Origin: GCA-001735895 sp964651385
GTDB taxonomy: Bacteria > Pseudomonadota > Gammaproteobacteria > GCA-001735895
Direction of reading: 5' to 3'
Assembly (NCBI GenBank): GCA_964651385.1
Contig: CAZYYM010000137.1
Location: forward strand, 1-7,772
Length of the DNA stretch: 7,772 nt
The notes beneath the pieces are model-generated. The model was not told the DNA's origin. It worked only from the letters and a program-made list of their open reading frames with translations, and made no database searches. This document shows, piece after piece, positions 1-6,118 of the stretch. Within the stretch, counting starts at the first letter, position 1. Each line of letters begins with the position of its first letter. The position numbers and the translations under genes are program-made.

Positions 1-112
1 GAGGCACCAATCTTAACATCTTCTGGTTTAATCTAATTTTAAGACGGTTATTGCGGTGGTAAACAAGTTTTTCTAATCCAGCAACAATTTCCTTATCCGG
101 TAATTTAAATCG
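1..112 (-). other. Open minus-strand frame at window edge, possible gene fragment
   Basis: Read on the minus strand from about 112 down to 1 there is an uninterrupted frame whose translation is protein-like: a charged helix-like stretch with LPDKEIVAGLEKL, then YHRNNRLKIRLNQK, running off the left edge. The plus strand here has several stop codons in the frames I read. I find no ATG, GTG or TTG start near its beginning; the same frame simply continues into the antisense of the motB relic. It could be the broken 5' part of a leftward gene or chance openness. I do not recognise a family, and I could not find the end of a motA/pomA gene on the plus strand, which would be the expected neighbour. 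Confidence 0.2.
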
Positions 113-140
113 GCAGCTACTGTCGAAATGAGGAAGGAAA

Positions 141-765
141 ATGAGCGAAGAAGTACATTGTCCGCCATGCGATAAAGGTCTACCACCCTGGCTTACCACC
201 TTTACTGATTTGATACCTCTACCGATCCTACTGTTCGCGACAATCGATCTGTATCAAATGCCAAACTACTGGCCCAACAGGCAGCTCAGAAGGAAGCAAG
301 AGAAGAGGCTGAAGAATTGAAAACAGAGCTTGCTTCGACTATGAGTGATGGCATTCTTGAAGTAGAGGCTTTTAATGATCGCGTCTTGATTCGTATTTGA
401 GAAAAAGGTTCGTTCGGGTCTGGTCAGGCCAAGCTAAGAAAAGCTTTTCTGCCCATTTTAAGAATTATTGCCGAAGTTTTAAATCAACGGGACGGCCATT
501 TTATTGTCACTGGTCATGCCGATGACATTCCAATTGAAACTAAACAATTTCAATCCAACTGGGGTTCGTCTGCAGTCCGTGCGAAGTCCGTTGTCCAAAC
601 CTTTATTTTGTGCAGGGCAATATCGACCCGGAACGTCTGGCGATACCTGCGCTTGCCGACAACGAACCTATCGTGCCAAATGATAGTTGGGCGAATCGAG
701 TCCTGAACCGGCGCATAGAAATAAGCGTACTACATAATAACGGGCTAGCATTAGAGAGGGAGTAA
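141..765 (+). pseudogene. motB: Decayed flagellar stator gene motB (PomB type)
   Basis: This is the relic of a MotB/PomB stator subunit, which anchors the flagellar ion channel to peptidoglycan. An ATG at 141 with AGGAAGG just upstream opens the typical PomB start (MSEEVHCPPCDKGLPPWL), followed by TFTDL, whose Asp (residue 23) matches the ion-binding Asp of the family. The membrane segment is shortened, and the frame is lost near 255-262, where some tens of residues between the membrane helix and the periplasmic linker also seem missing. The second frame carries a helical linker, then a TGA at 398-400 where the family has Arg (RIREKG-like), so a CGA to TGA change is likely. It then carries the OmpA-like domain with GHADDIPIE and FQSNWGSSAVRA. 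A one-base loss near 599-601 moves to the third frame, which finishes normally with NRRIEISVL and a TAA at 763-765. Functional stator protein cannot be made. No motA is adjacent. Confidence 0.9.
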
Positions 766-803
766 TCAGCATGAAATACCATTGCATGAATGAGTAGACT
801 GAC

Positions 804-1175
804 TCAGTCCACCGAATACTGCCGAATGACAAAGTGCTTGGTTGTGGTCTCAACGACTTCCCAGAATCCTCTAAATCCATTTGGAATTAAAAAAGAGTCC
901 CCGGTCTTAAACGTTTGCACCTCACCCGATTTTGAAATCAAACGACAGTGCCCGGATAGAATTGTGCAAAACTCGTCCCGATCGGTAAAGGCATGCCACT
1001 TTCCCGGGGTACTGGTCCAGGTGCCGGCAATCAGACTGCCATCTGGACTTTCGAATTGCATTTTTGTGACATGTTGGGGATCGCCTTCGAGGACACGATT
1101 GGGTAAATCGGATAGAAGTCTTTCTGATTCATGAATCGGAGTTTCCGAGAAGTCGATCACCTTTATATCCGACAT
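804..1175 (-). CDS. Small single-domain cupin protein (cupin_3/DUF861-like)
   Basis: A 123-residue protein, third gene of a leftward operon, starting 18 bases after the oxidoreductase stop. The fold is recognisable as a one-domain cupin: first motif at about residues 58-80 (GKWHAF, then DEFCTILSGHCRL) and second at about 90-106 (KTGDSFLIPNGFRGFW). The only motif-1 His is H61, E68 follows, and the motif-2 His is absent (G/F occupy that place), which is usual for the cupin_3/DUF861 group related to EutQ and ureidoglycine aminohydrolase. Metal-dependent catalysis is therefore doubtful; a binding, isomerising or regulatory role for a small substrate is possible. No signal peptide or membrane segment, so cytoplasmic. 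The ATG at 1175 has a strong GGAGGA six bases upstream. Exact substrate unknown; pairing with a DAO-family oxidoreductase suggests a shared substrate or product. Confidence 0.85.
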   Translation of the reverse strand: MSDIKVIDFSETPIHESERLLSDLPNRVLEGDPQHVTKMQFESPDGSLIAGTWTSTPGKWHAFTDRDEFCTILSGHCRLISKSGEVQTFKTGDSFLIPNGFRGFWEVVETTTKHFVIRQYSVD

Positions 1176-1180
1176 AGTGG

Positions 1181-1187
1181 TTCCTCC
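1181..1187 (-). promoter_or_regulatory. Strong Shine-Dalgarno of the cupin gene
   Basis: On the minus strand GGAGGAA lies five bases before the ATG at 1175, inside the 18-base gap after the oxidoreductase stop. It is the strongest ribosome site in the operon and fixes the cupin start. The last gene may therefore be translated more heavily than the enzyme ahead of it. Confidence 0.8.
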
Positions 1188-1193
1188 GGAGCG

Positions 1194-2594
1194 TTAAAAT
1201 ACTTCGTCGTTAAGATAGTACCAGGCGTACATAAAGCGTTGCCCTATACGGCGGAATGGGGTAAGAATGCCGTGGCTCGGCAATGGCGACGTAAATATCG
1301 GTAAACTGGGTTCGAGTTTTTTGCCTGCCACCAGTTGTGCCATGCGTCGCCCCGCCTGAGCAGAGTACATGACACCATTGCCGCCGTAACCCAATGCGTA
1401 ATAAATGGTCTTTTGGGGATCGGGTTGAAATATACGTGGCATCATATCGTGGCTAACGTCCACCCAGCCCCACCAGGAATAGTCAAGATTTATGTCTTCG
1501 AGCGCCGGAAATTTCCGGTATAGACCTTTCTTTAAAAGTTCCAGATGTTTCGGATTTTCGGCGTCTCTGCCAGTAATTGCGCTGCGACTACCGATCTGAA
1601 CCCGTCCATCGGGCAAATAGCGGTAATAGTGGCGTAAGGTGCGGGTATCAGTCAGTGGTGAACAGGTATTAAAACCACAGGCTTCTCTTTCCCCTTTATC
1701 GAGTGGTCGAGTTACAATCGAATTGGACAAAATTGGCATTAATCGATTTTTGGTGCGGTTATCGAGCCCGGGCGGCGTGTATCCAGCTGTCGCTAGTGCC
1801 ACCGCACGAGCCCGCACTACCCCGCCGGGTGTACGTAAATGATGAACCCCTTTTTCAATCGACCAGCCCATCACAGGGCTACCTGTATGCACTTTCGCAC
1901 CGAGGCTTCGAGCTAGCCCGAGGTAACCGAAGGCAAGCTTTGCGGCGTGTATGCAAGTACCGTCGGGTTCGTGCATCGCGCCTGCGGCTTCCTGATCTTT
2001 GACATGTTCTTCGTGAAGTTCTTCCCGCGAAAGTATACGTGAACCATAACCGAAGACATCGTTTAATAGTTTCGACTCTTTTTGCAGTTTCGGCATTACC
2101 CCCGGTTTATGTGCGATGTAATAGTGCCCTCCTTCCTGTGGCTCGCAATCGAAACCGTTATTGCCGATTAAATCACGGAAAACATCAAATGCCTCGCTGA
2201 CTTCGTTATGCATCTGTTTTGCTATATCGACGCCCCAGCGACTTATCCATTGCGATCGCTTAAGCCGTCCGGAGGAAATTTGCGCCTGTCCGCCATTTCG
2301 GGTCGAGCATCCCCAGGCAACCGTATTGGCTTCGAGTACGGTCGCTTTGATGCCCTGTTCTTTGGCCAGATGGATTGCGCAGGAAAGACCCGTGTAGCCG
2401 GATCCAATAATAACAACATCGGTATCAATATCGGCAGATACCGGCCCGTCATCTTGTGGTGTTGTTCCCGCAGTGTCAATCCAGTAGGTTGGAGCATAAT
2501 CACGGTTATGCCCCGGACCAGCATCTACAACCGGATCGTATTTGGGATCGTAGCTGGCTTTGGGCCAGTGTCTTGGACGAAGTGCTTCGGACAT
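1194..2594 (-). CDS. FAD-dependent oxidoreductase, DAO family (PuuB/OrdL-like)
   Basis: A 466-residue flavoprotein of the D-amino-acid oxidase superfamily. After an N-terminal arm of about 55 residues (HWPKASYDP, YAPTYWID) comes the FAD-binding beta-alpha-beta unit DVVIIGSGYTGLSCAIHLA (G64-x-G66-x-x-G69), with E88 at the end of the second strand for the ribose. GCSTRNGGQ (95-103) is the flavin-contact signature shared with gamma-glutamylputrescine oxidase and OrdL-type enzymes. The substrate domain fills the middle (WWGWVDVSHDMMPRI), and the second FAD-contact motif YALGYGGNGVMYSAQAGRR is near residues 395-415. Such enzymes oxidise secondary or primary amines or amino acids to imines. The substrate cannot be read here, so a puuB name is not justified. 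Cytoplasmic, no Tat or Sec signal. It lies 35 bases after the NTF2-like gene and 18 before the cupin. TGAGG at 2606-2610 is 11 bases from the ATG, slightly far. Intact and full length. Confidence 0.9.
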   Translation of the reverse strand: MSEALRPRHWPKASYDPKYDPVVDAGPGHNRDYAPTYWIDTAGTTPQDDGPVSADIDTDVVIIGSGYTGLSCAIHLAKEQGIKATVLEANTVAWGCSTRNGGQAQISSGRLKRSQWISRWGVDIAKQMHNEVSEAFDVFRDLIGNNGFDCEPQEGGHYYIAHKPGVMPKLQKESKLLNDVFGYGSRILSREELHEEHVKDQEAAGAMHEPDGTCIHAAKLAFGYLGLARSLGAKVHTGSPVMGWSIEKGVHHLRTPGGVVRARAVALATAGYTPPGLDNRTKNRLMPILSNSIVTRPLDKGEREACGFNTCSPLTDTRTLRHYYRYLPDGRVQIGSRSAITGRDAENPKHLELLKKGLYRKFPALEDINLDYSWWGWVDVSHDMMPRIFQPDPQKTIYYALGYGGNGVMYSAQAGRRMAQLVAGKKLEPSLPIFTSPLPSHGILTPFRRIGQRFMYAWYYLNDEVF

Positions 2595-2629
2595 ATTCGG
2601 ATATACCTCAGATATCGGCTGTATTCAGG

Positions 2630-3025
2630 CTATTTGCTTAAAAGCGGACGTTGCTTGCGAAATGCCTGTTTAACAACAATTTTACCATCTCTCAAGGTAA
2701 ATAAATCGGCACCCTCGGCTACAATCATGGAGCCATCAGTATTGGTGCCAGAAAAAGTCCACTCAGAAACGGCGCGATTACCCTGCAGGAAATGACTATG
2801 ATGCTCCCAGCGCGCATCGGACATCGCTGCCCAAACAGCGGAGAAGGCGGTGGCGATAGCCTCGGCACCGTCGATTTTTGTACCATAGACTTCGTTACCG
2901 GCAACCGCGTAAAACACGCAATCCTCAGCAAAGACTGACATAACGCTGTCGATGTCATGACGATTAAATGCGTCGAATAATTTAGCCAATGATTCCGGCC
3001 CTTCTATGGTTGCTGACGCTGACAT
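2630..3025 (-). CDS. NTF2/SnoaL-like family protein
   Basis: A small alpha+beta-barrel protein of the NTF2-like superfamily, first gene of the leftward operon. It shows the standard pattern: an N-terminal helix (SLAKLFDAFNRHDIDSVMSVF), the AEDCVFYAVAG strand, a conserved G-x-x-A-I helix (IDGAEAIATAFSAVW), and beta strands WEHHSHFLQGNRAVSEWTFSG and LFTLRDGKIVVKQAF. SnoaL-like members are cyclases, isomerases, dehydratases or non-catalytic binders, so function cannot be assigned from fold. The frame is open to an ATG at 3070, but I prefer the Met at 3025 (131 residues). The extra 15 residues are unlike the family, and a good -10 box lies at 3054-3059 inside that stretch. The ribosome site before 3025 is weak (CGGGAT-like). 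Cytoplasmic. Its position next to the DAO oxidoreductase suggests it handles that enzyme's substrate or product, which is inference. Confidence 0.8.
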   Translation of the reverse strand: MSASATIEGPESLAKLFDAFNRHDIDSVMSVFAEDCVFYAVAGNEVYGTKIDGAEAIATAFSAVWAAMSDARWEHHSHFLQGNRAVSEWTFSGTNTDGSMIVAEGADLFTLRDGKIVVKQAFRKQRPLLSK

Positions 3026-3053
3026 ACTTTTATCCCGTTGGTCACAAATGGAC

Positions 3054-3059
3054 ATTATA
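3054..3059 (-). promoter_or_regulatory. Candidate -10 box for the NTF2-oxidoreductase-cupin operon
   Basis: The minus strand reads TATAAT exactly here. The hexamer 17 bases upstream (TAATCC) is a poor -35. If used, transcription would start near 3047 and leave about 20 bases of leader before the Met at 3025, supporting that start. The weak -35 suggests dependence on an activator, which is inference. Confidence 0.4.
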
Positions 3060-3108
3060 AAGCGTGGCAATTTAAGGGATTAGCTTCAGACGAGATAGTG
3101 CCAAAATG

Positions 3109-3152
3109 ATATTAATATTGATCCATGAAAACAAAATCGTAACTGTTTAAAC
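3109..3152. promoter_or_regulatory. Two short palindromes between divergent promoters
   Basis: The intergenic region between the leftward operon and ETF-QO holds ATATTAATAT (3109-3118) and GTTTAAAC (3145-3152), both perfect palindromes. The second overlaps the place of the -35 element for the rightward promoter, a good location for a repressor. Fatty-acid oxidation regulators such as PsrA control ETF-QO genes in some gammaproteobacteria, but the PsrA half-site order (AAAC then GTTT) is the reverse of what is seen, so no regulator is named. AT-rich DNA makes short palindromes likely by chance. Confidence 0.25.
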
Positions 3153-3163
3153 CGAAATTAATT

Positions 3164-3169
3164 TATAAT
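3164..3169 (+). promoter_or_regulatory. Candidate -10 box for the ETF-QO/isomerase operon
   Basis: A perfect TATAAT sits 40 bases before the GTG start at 3210. The -35 region at about 3140-3146 (TAACTG/AACTGT) matches poorly. The predicted start near 3176 would give a leader of about 34 bases containing the GGGGA ribosome site. Confidence 0.4.
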
Positions 3170-3199
3170 TCGCCGGGTTCGGGTTGTCCAACATCTATT

Positions 3200-3204
3200 G
3201 GGGA
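3200..3204 (+). promoter_or_regulatory. Shine-Dalgarno deciding the GTG start of ETF-QO
   Basis: GGGGA lies five bases before the GTG at 3210. It overlaps the alternative TTG start at 3198, which therefore has no usable ribosome site of its own. The ATG at 3225 has only a weak AAGAGA upstream. Confidence 0.6.
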
Positions 3205-3209
3205 ATATT

Positions 3210-4856
3210 GTGGAAAGAGAAGCAATGAATTTTGATGTCGTGATTGTCGGTGGCGGGCCATCAGGATTGACGGCTGCTATCCGCCTGGCACAACTGGCGC
3301 AGGAAAAAGAACGTGAATTAACCATCTGTATTCTGGAGAAAGGTTCAGAAGTGGGTGCACACATTTTATCGGGTGCAGTACTCGAACCCCGCAGTCTCAA
3401 TGAGTTGATTCCCGACTGGAAAGAAAAAGGTGCACCATTGAATACGCCGGTTAAATCGGATAAATTCCGCTTTCTAACCGAATCCCGATCTTACGGGTTG
3501 CCGACGCCACCGCAGATGCAGAACGAAGGCAATTACATCATCAGTCTGGGTAACTTCTGTCGCTGGCTGGCTGAGCAGGCCGAAGAACTCGGCGTTGAGA
3601 TATTCCCCGGATTTGCGGCAGCTGAAGTGCTTTATGACGATGCTGGTGCGGTTCGCGGTGTCGCCACCGGTGACATGGGTATAGGCAAAAACGGAGAGCC
3701 TACCGAGAATTTCGAACCGGGCGTCGAGTTAATTGGGCGACAAACTGTTTTTGCCGAAGGTTGCCGTGGTTCGTTGACCGGCGATTTAATGAAGGTCTTT
3801 GGTTTACGCGATGGTGTGCAACCGCAAACCTACGGTATTGGCATCAAGGAACTCTGGGAGGTAAAACCTGAAGTACACGATGAAGGTAGTACCCTGCACA
3901 CCATTGGCTGGCCGCTGAAGTCTGATACTTACGGTGGTTCTTTTCTTTACCACATCGCCGATAATCAGGTGGCGGTCGGCTTTGTCATTGGGCTGGATTA
4001 CAAAAACCCGCATTTAAGTCCGTTTGAAGAGTTTCAACGTTTTAAGAATCACCCAGCCATTCGGCTCGTTTTCGCGGGCGGCAAACGCATTTCATACGGT
4101 GCTCGTGCGATTTCTGAAGGGGGTTTTCAATCGATTCCAAAACTCACCTTTGCTGGAGGGTTATTAATCGGTGATACGGCAGGCTTTCTTAACGTGCCTA
4201 AAATCAAAGGCACGCATACCGCGATGAAAACAGCAATGGTTGCGGCTGAAGCCATTTTCGAGCTTTTACCCGCTGAGTACAATGAGGAGAATCCAGGTCC
4301 GGCGCTGGAGGCCACCGCTTATCCGGAACAGCTGAAGAAAACCTGGCTATGGTCAGAATTGCGTGAGGTTCGCAATATTCGCCCCGGTTTCCAGAAAGGC
4401 CTCTGGCTTGGATTGACTAATGCGGCTTTGGAGTCTTATGTCTTTCGAGGCAAATCACCCTGGACAATGGGCCATCACAAAGACAATGAACAAACCGGTA
4501 GTAAAGACAGTTATCCGAAAATCGAATATCCAAAGGCGGACAATGAAGTGACATTTGATCGGCTTTCGTCGGTATTCCTCTCCAATACCTACCACGAAGA
4601 AAACCAGCCTGCGCATTTACGTCTGCGTGACGACAGTGTGCCGATAGATATTAATCTTGCCGAATACGATGCCCCCGAGCAACGTTATTGCCCGGCAGGT
4701 GTCTACGAAATTATCGAATCCGAAGGCAAGCCTCAATTACAGATCAATGCACAAAACTGTGTACATTGTAAGACCTGTGATATTAAGGACCCGCGACAGA
4801 ATATTCACTGGACTGTTCCGGAGGGGGGTGGTGGGCCAAGCTATCCCAACATGTAA
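3210..4856 (+). CDS. etfD: Electron transfer flavoprotein-ubiquinone oxidoreductase (ETF-QO)
   Basis: EC 1.5.5.1. It takes electrons from reduced ETF, fed by acyl-CoA, amino acid and choline-derivative dehydrogenases, and reduces ubiquinone at the inner membrane surface. The product is 548 residues from a GTG at 3210, a usual length for bacterial members. FDVVIVGGGPSGLTAAIRLAQL near the N-terminus is the FAD dinucleotide fold, followed by the family signatures LEKGSEVGAHILSGAVLEP and LNELIPDWKEKGAPL. The C-terminal 4Fe-4S domain is intact: CPAGVYE, then CVHCKTCDIKDP, with Cys 494, 517, 520 and 523, and the usual PEGGGGPSYPNM end. I chose GTG because GGGGA lies five bases upstream and the resulting VEREAM-FD start matches the family; TTG at 3198 and ATG at 3225 are alternatives. 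etfA and etfB are not adjacent. The stop overlaps the next start by one base. Confidence 0.97.
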   Translation: MEREAMNFDVVIVGGGPSGLTAAIRLAQLAQEKERELTICILEKGSEVGAHILSGAVLEPRSLNELIPDWKEKGAPLNTPVKSDKFRFLTESRSYGLPTPPQMQNEGNYIISLGNFCRWLAEQAEELGVEIFPGFAAAEVLYDDAGAVRGVATGDMGIGKNGEPTENFEPGVELIGRQTVFAEGCRGSLTGDLMKVFGLRDGVQPQTYGIGIKELWEVKPEVHDEGSTLHTIGWPLKSDTYGGSFLYHIADNQVAVGFVIGLDYKNPHLSPFEEFQRFKNHPAIRLVFAGGKRISYGARAISEGGFQSIPKLTFAGGLLIGDTAGFLNVPKIKGTHTAMKTAMVAAEAIFELLPAEYNEENPGPALEATAYPEQLKKTWLWSELREVRNIRPGFQKGLWLGLTNAALESYVFRGKSPWTMGHHKDNEQTGSKDSYPKIEYPKADNEVTFDRLSSVFLSNTYHEENQPAHLRLRDDSVPIDINLAEYDAPEQRYCPAGVYEIIESEGKPQLQINAQNCVHCKTCDIKDPRQNIHWTVPEGGGGPSYPNM

Positions 4857-5206
4857 TGCCGCATTGCGTCATCGAATATTCCACTGAAGTTATCGAACAT
4901 GTGTCGGTAGAAGAACTGATAGCTGCAGTACATGACGGTGCTTTCAGTTCAGGTCTGTTTCCTGAATATGATATCAAAACGCGAGCGCTTGCTTATGATC
5001 ATCACCGTACCGGACAAACAGAGGATTCTTTTGTGCATGTAAATCTGCACTTGTTGTCGGGGCGAGACGATACACAAAAGTCTGATTTGAGCGAAAAAAT
5101 CCTGGCCAGTATCGAGCCTTTACTACCGCATGTCGTCAGTGTCGGAGTTGAGATAATTGATATGCATCGGGCGAGCTATCGTAAACGGGTTTTGGGTTTC
5201 GGCTAG
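4856..5206 (+). CDS. 5-carboxymethyl-2-hydroxymuconate isomerase family tautomerase
   Basis: A 116-residue member of the CHMI (HpaF) branch of the tautomerase superfamily. It starts MPHCVIEYS, giving the N-terminal Pro (after Met removal) that acts as the catalytic base in these trimeric enzymes. Further family marks are SSGLFPEYDIKTRA (with R43), SFVHVNLHLLSGR (with R70), and the C-terminal VSVGVEIIDMHRASYRKR, all lining up with E. coli HpaF over the whole length. HpaF isomerises 5-carboxymethyl-2-hydroxymuconate in homoprotocatechuate degradation, but no other hpa gene is present, so this may be a paralogue with another keto-enol substrate. Its ATG shares an A with the ETF-QO stop (TAATG), which implies translational coupling and co-expression. 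No strong ribosome site is close; a G-rich run lies at 4821-4834. It ends 14 bases before the convergent phhB stop. Cytoplasmic. Confidence 0.88.
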   Translation: MPHCVIEYSTEVIEHVSVEELIAAVHDGAFSSGLFPEYDIKTRALAYDHHRTGQTEDSFVHVNLHLLSGRDDTQKSDLSEKILASIEPLLPHVVSVGVEIIDMHRASYRKRVLGFG

Positions 5207-5220
5207 AGATGTCCAACTCG

Positions 5221-5562
5221 TTAGTCTTGTAACAGCGCATCGGTTCTCGCCGCCATAATGAAATCATTTTTATGTAGTCCCTTTATTTTATGCGTCCACC
5301 AGCTCACGGTAACTTTCCCCCATTCGGTTAATATCGCGGGGTGATGTCCGGCAGCTTCTGCAAGCTCGCCGACCCGGTTGGTAAATGCTATCGACTGTTC
5401 AAAGTTCCTGAATTTATATTCACGAGTCAGGTGCATCACGCCATCCACTACATCCACACTCCAGTCGGGAATTTCAGGCATGAGATCTTTTAAATCGGCA
5501 TTACTAATATGGGGTGCGTCCGCTCGGCAGGCTTCGCAGCTTTCTTTGCTCAAGTCAGTCAT
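5221..5562 (-). CDS. phhB: Pterin-4a-carbinolamine dehydratase
   Basis: EC 4.2.1.96. It dehydrates 4a-hydroxytetrahydrobiopterin (or the bacterial pterin equivalent) so that the cofactor of phenylalanine hydroxylase can be recycled. The product is 113 residues. The full family pattern is present in order: E69-x3-H73-H74-P75, W81, H91 and D100, with exact family spacing, inside EAAGHHPAILTEW and SWWTHKIKGLH. The N-terminal ESCEACRADAP segment is typical of proteobacterial PhhB. I start at the Met at 5562, with GGAGAT just upstream. The longer frame to 5628 adds 22 residues unlike the family and covers the likely promoter. No phhA is seen in the window, so the hydroxylase must lie elsewhere, or the protein has another role such as a moonlighting regulator (inference). 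Convergent with the isomerase gene, divergent from pilZ. Confidence 0.95.
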   Translation of the reverse strand: MTDLSKESCEACRADAPHISNADLKDLMPEIPDWSVDVVDGVMHLTREYKFRNFEQSIAFTNRVGELAEAAGHHPAILTEWGKVTVSWWTHKIKGLHKNDFIMAARTDALLQD

Positions 5563-5601
5563 AGATATCTCCGATCTCAAATCTGGGTATTGAATCTTAA
5601 G

Positions 5602-5628
5602 ACTATACTTTCCCTTTTCCTTTTTCAA
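5602..5628 (-). promoter_or_regulatory. Candidate promoter of phhB
   Basis: On the minus strand TTGAAA (5623-5628) and TATAGT (5602-5607) are separated by 15 bases, shorter than the optimal 17. Transcription from about 5595 would leave a leader of roughly 30 bases with GGAGAT before the ATG at 5562. Confidence 0.35.
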
Positions 5629-5713
5629 CGCATGGAGTACCGAACAACTAATTTCGATAAACGATAAAATCTAATCTATAGTTAAGGCAATCCACTAAAA
5701 AGTAACGGGTTAC

Positions 5714-5718
5714 GAGGA
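5714..5718 (+). promoter_or_regulatory. Shine-Dalgarno of the PilZ gene
   Basis: GAGGA stands seven bases before the ATG at 5726, fixing that start. A TATAGT at 5677-5682 could be the -10 box for the gene, but I find no convincing -35 for it. Confidence 0.65.
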
Positions 5719-5725
5719 TTTTATA

Positions 5726-6118
5726 ATGCAACAAGATACCCAGGCTAACGAAAAGCGACGTTTTCATCGAGTTGGATTTCATGCCGATGCTGTGCTCAAA
5801 CTTTCGGTTGGTACTATTTCAGTAGAAATTCTTGATATTTCTCTGGCGGGTGCGCTGCTTAAAGTTGATTCAGTCGTAGCGCTAGCGGAAGGGAGTCCGG
5901 GTTCATTAATCATAAGGCTTAGCGAAGAAGTCCAGATTCGCATGAACGGAGATTTGCTGGCCCATAGCGATGGAAGTTATGCGATAAGCAGGAAACTGAC
6001 TACCCCGGAAAGTGACCATAATCTGCGGCGATTACTGGAACTCAATCTGGGCGATCCGGGATTGCTGCAAAGAGATATCCAGACATTGAGTGACGAGTAT
6101 CAACGAGTTAGTCAATAG
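5726..6118 (+). CDS. Single-domain PilZ protein, predicted c-di-GMP receptor
   Basis: A 130-residue protein with a PilZ beta-barrel and little else. Both c-di-GMP motifs are present: R11-R-F-H-R15 (RxxxR) close to the N-terminus and D37-I-S-L-A-G42 ([D/N]xSxxG) about 22 residues later. Binding is therefore likely, unlike in degenerate members such as PilZ itself. The barrel runs to about residue 95 (IRMNGDLLAHSDGSYAISRKL), and a short helical tail with LRRLLELNLGD follows, possibly for oligomerisation or partner contact. PilZ proteins tune motility, secretion or polysaccharide synthesis; nothing nearby names the partner, and the only motility gene in the window is the dead motB relic about 5 kb away. 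It forms its own unit: divergent from phhB, and overlapping the end of the convergent aminotransferase gene by seven bases (stop TAG at 6116-6118). Cytoplasmic. Confidence 0.92.
   Translation: MQQDTQANEKRRFHRVGFHADAVLKLSVGTISVEILDISLAGALLKVDSVVALAEGSPGSLIIRLSEEVQIRMNGDLLAHSDGSYAISRKLTTPESDHNLRRLLELNLGDPGLLQRDIQTLSDEYQRVSQ

Noticed and set aside
771..797. Eight-codon open frame after the motB relic (ATG at 771)
   Set aside because: It follows a GAGAGGGAG-like site but is too short and unrecognisable; it may be leftover sequence of a lost downstream gene.
797..809. Inverted repeat GACTGA-C-TCAGTC at the end of the cupin gene, as a terminator
   Set aside because: The one-base centre cannot form a loop with full arms, GC content is low, and no T-run follows on either strand; it also overlaps the cupin stop codon.
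790..1134. Plus-strand open frame opposite the cupin gene
   Set aside because: It is fully antisense to a recognisable cupin gene with a strong ribosome site, and its translation matches no family I know.
2208..2795. 195-codon plus-strand open frame
   Set aside because: It runs antisense across the 5' half of the FAD oxidoreductase and into the NTF2-like gene, both clearly coding on the minus strand; the translation has no family features.
4783..4977. Minus-strand open frame across the ETF-QO/isomerase junction
   Set aside because: It is antisense to two solid genes and has no ribosome site or recognisable domain.
5207..5220. Possible shared terminator between the isomerase gene and phhB
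   Set aside because: The 14-base gap and adjoining gene ends show no stem-loop followed by T residues on either strand.
5563..5628. N-terminal 22-residue extension of PhhB
   Set aside because: Residues are unlike the family, the region holds the likely promoter, and a good ribosome site precedes the Met at 5562.
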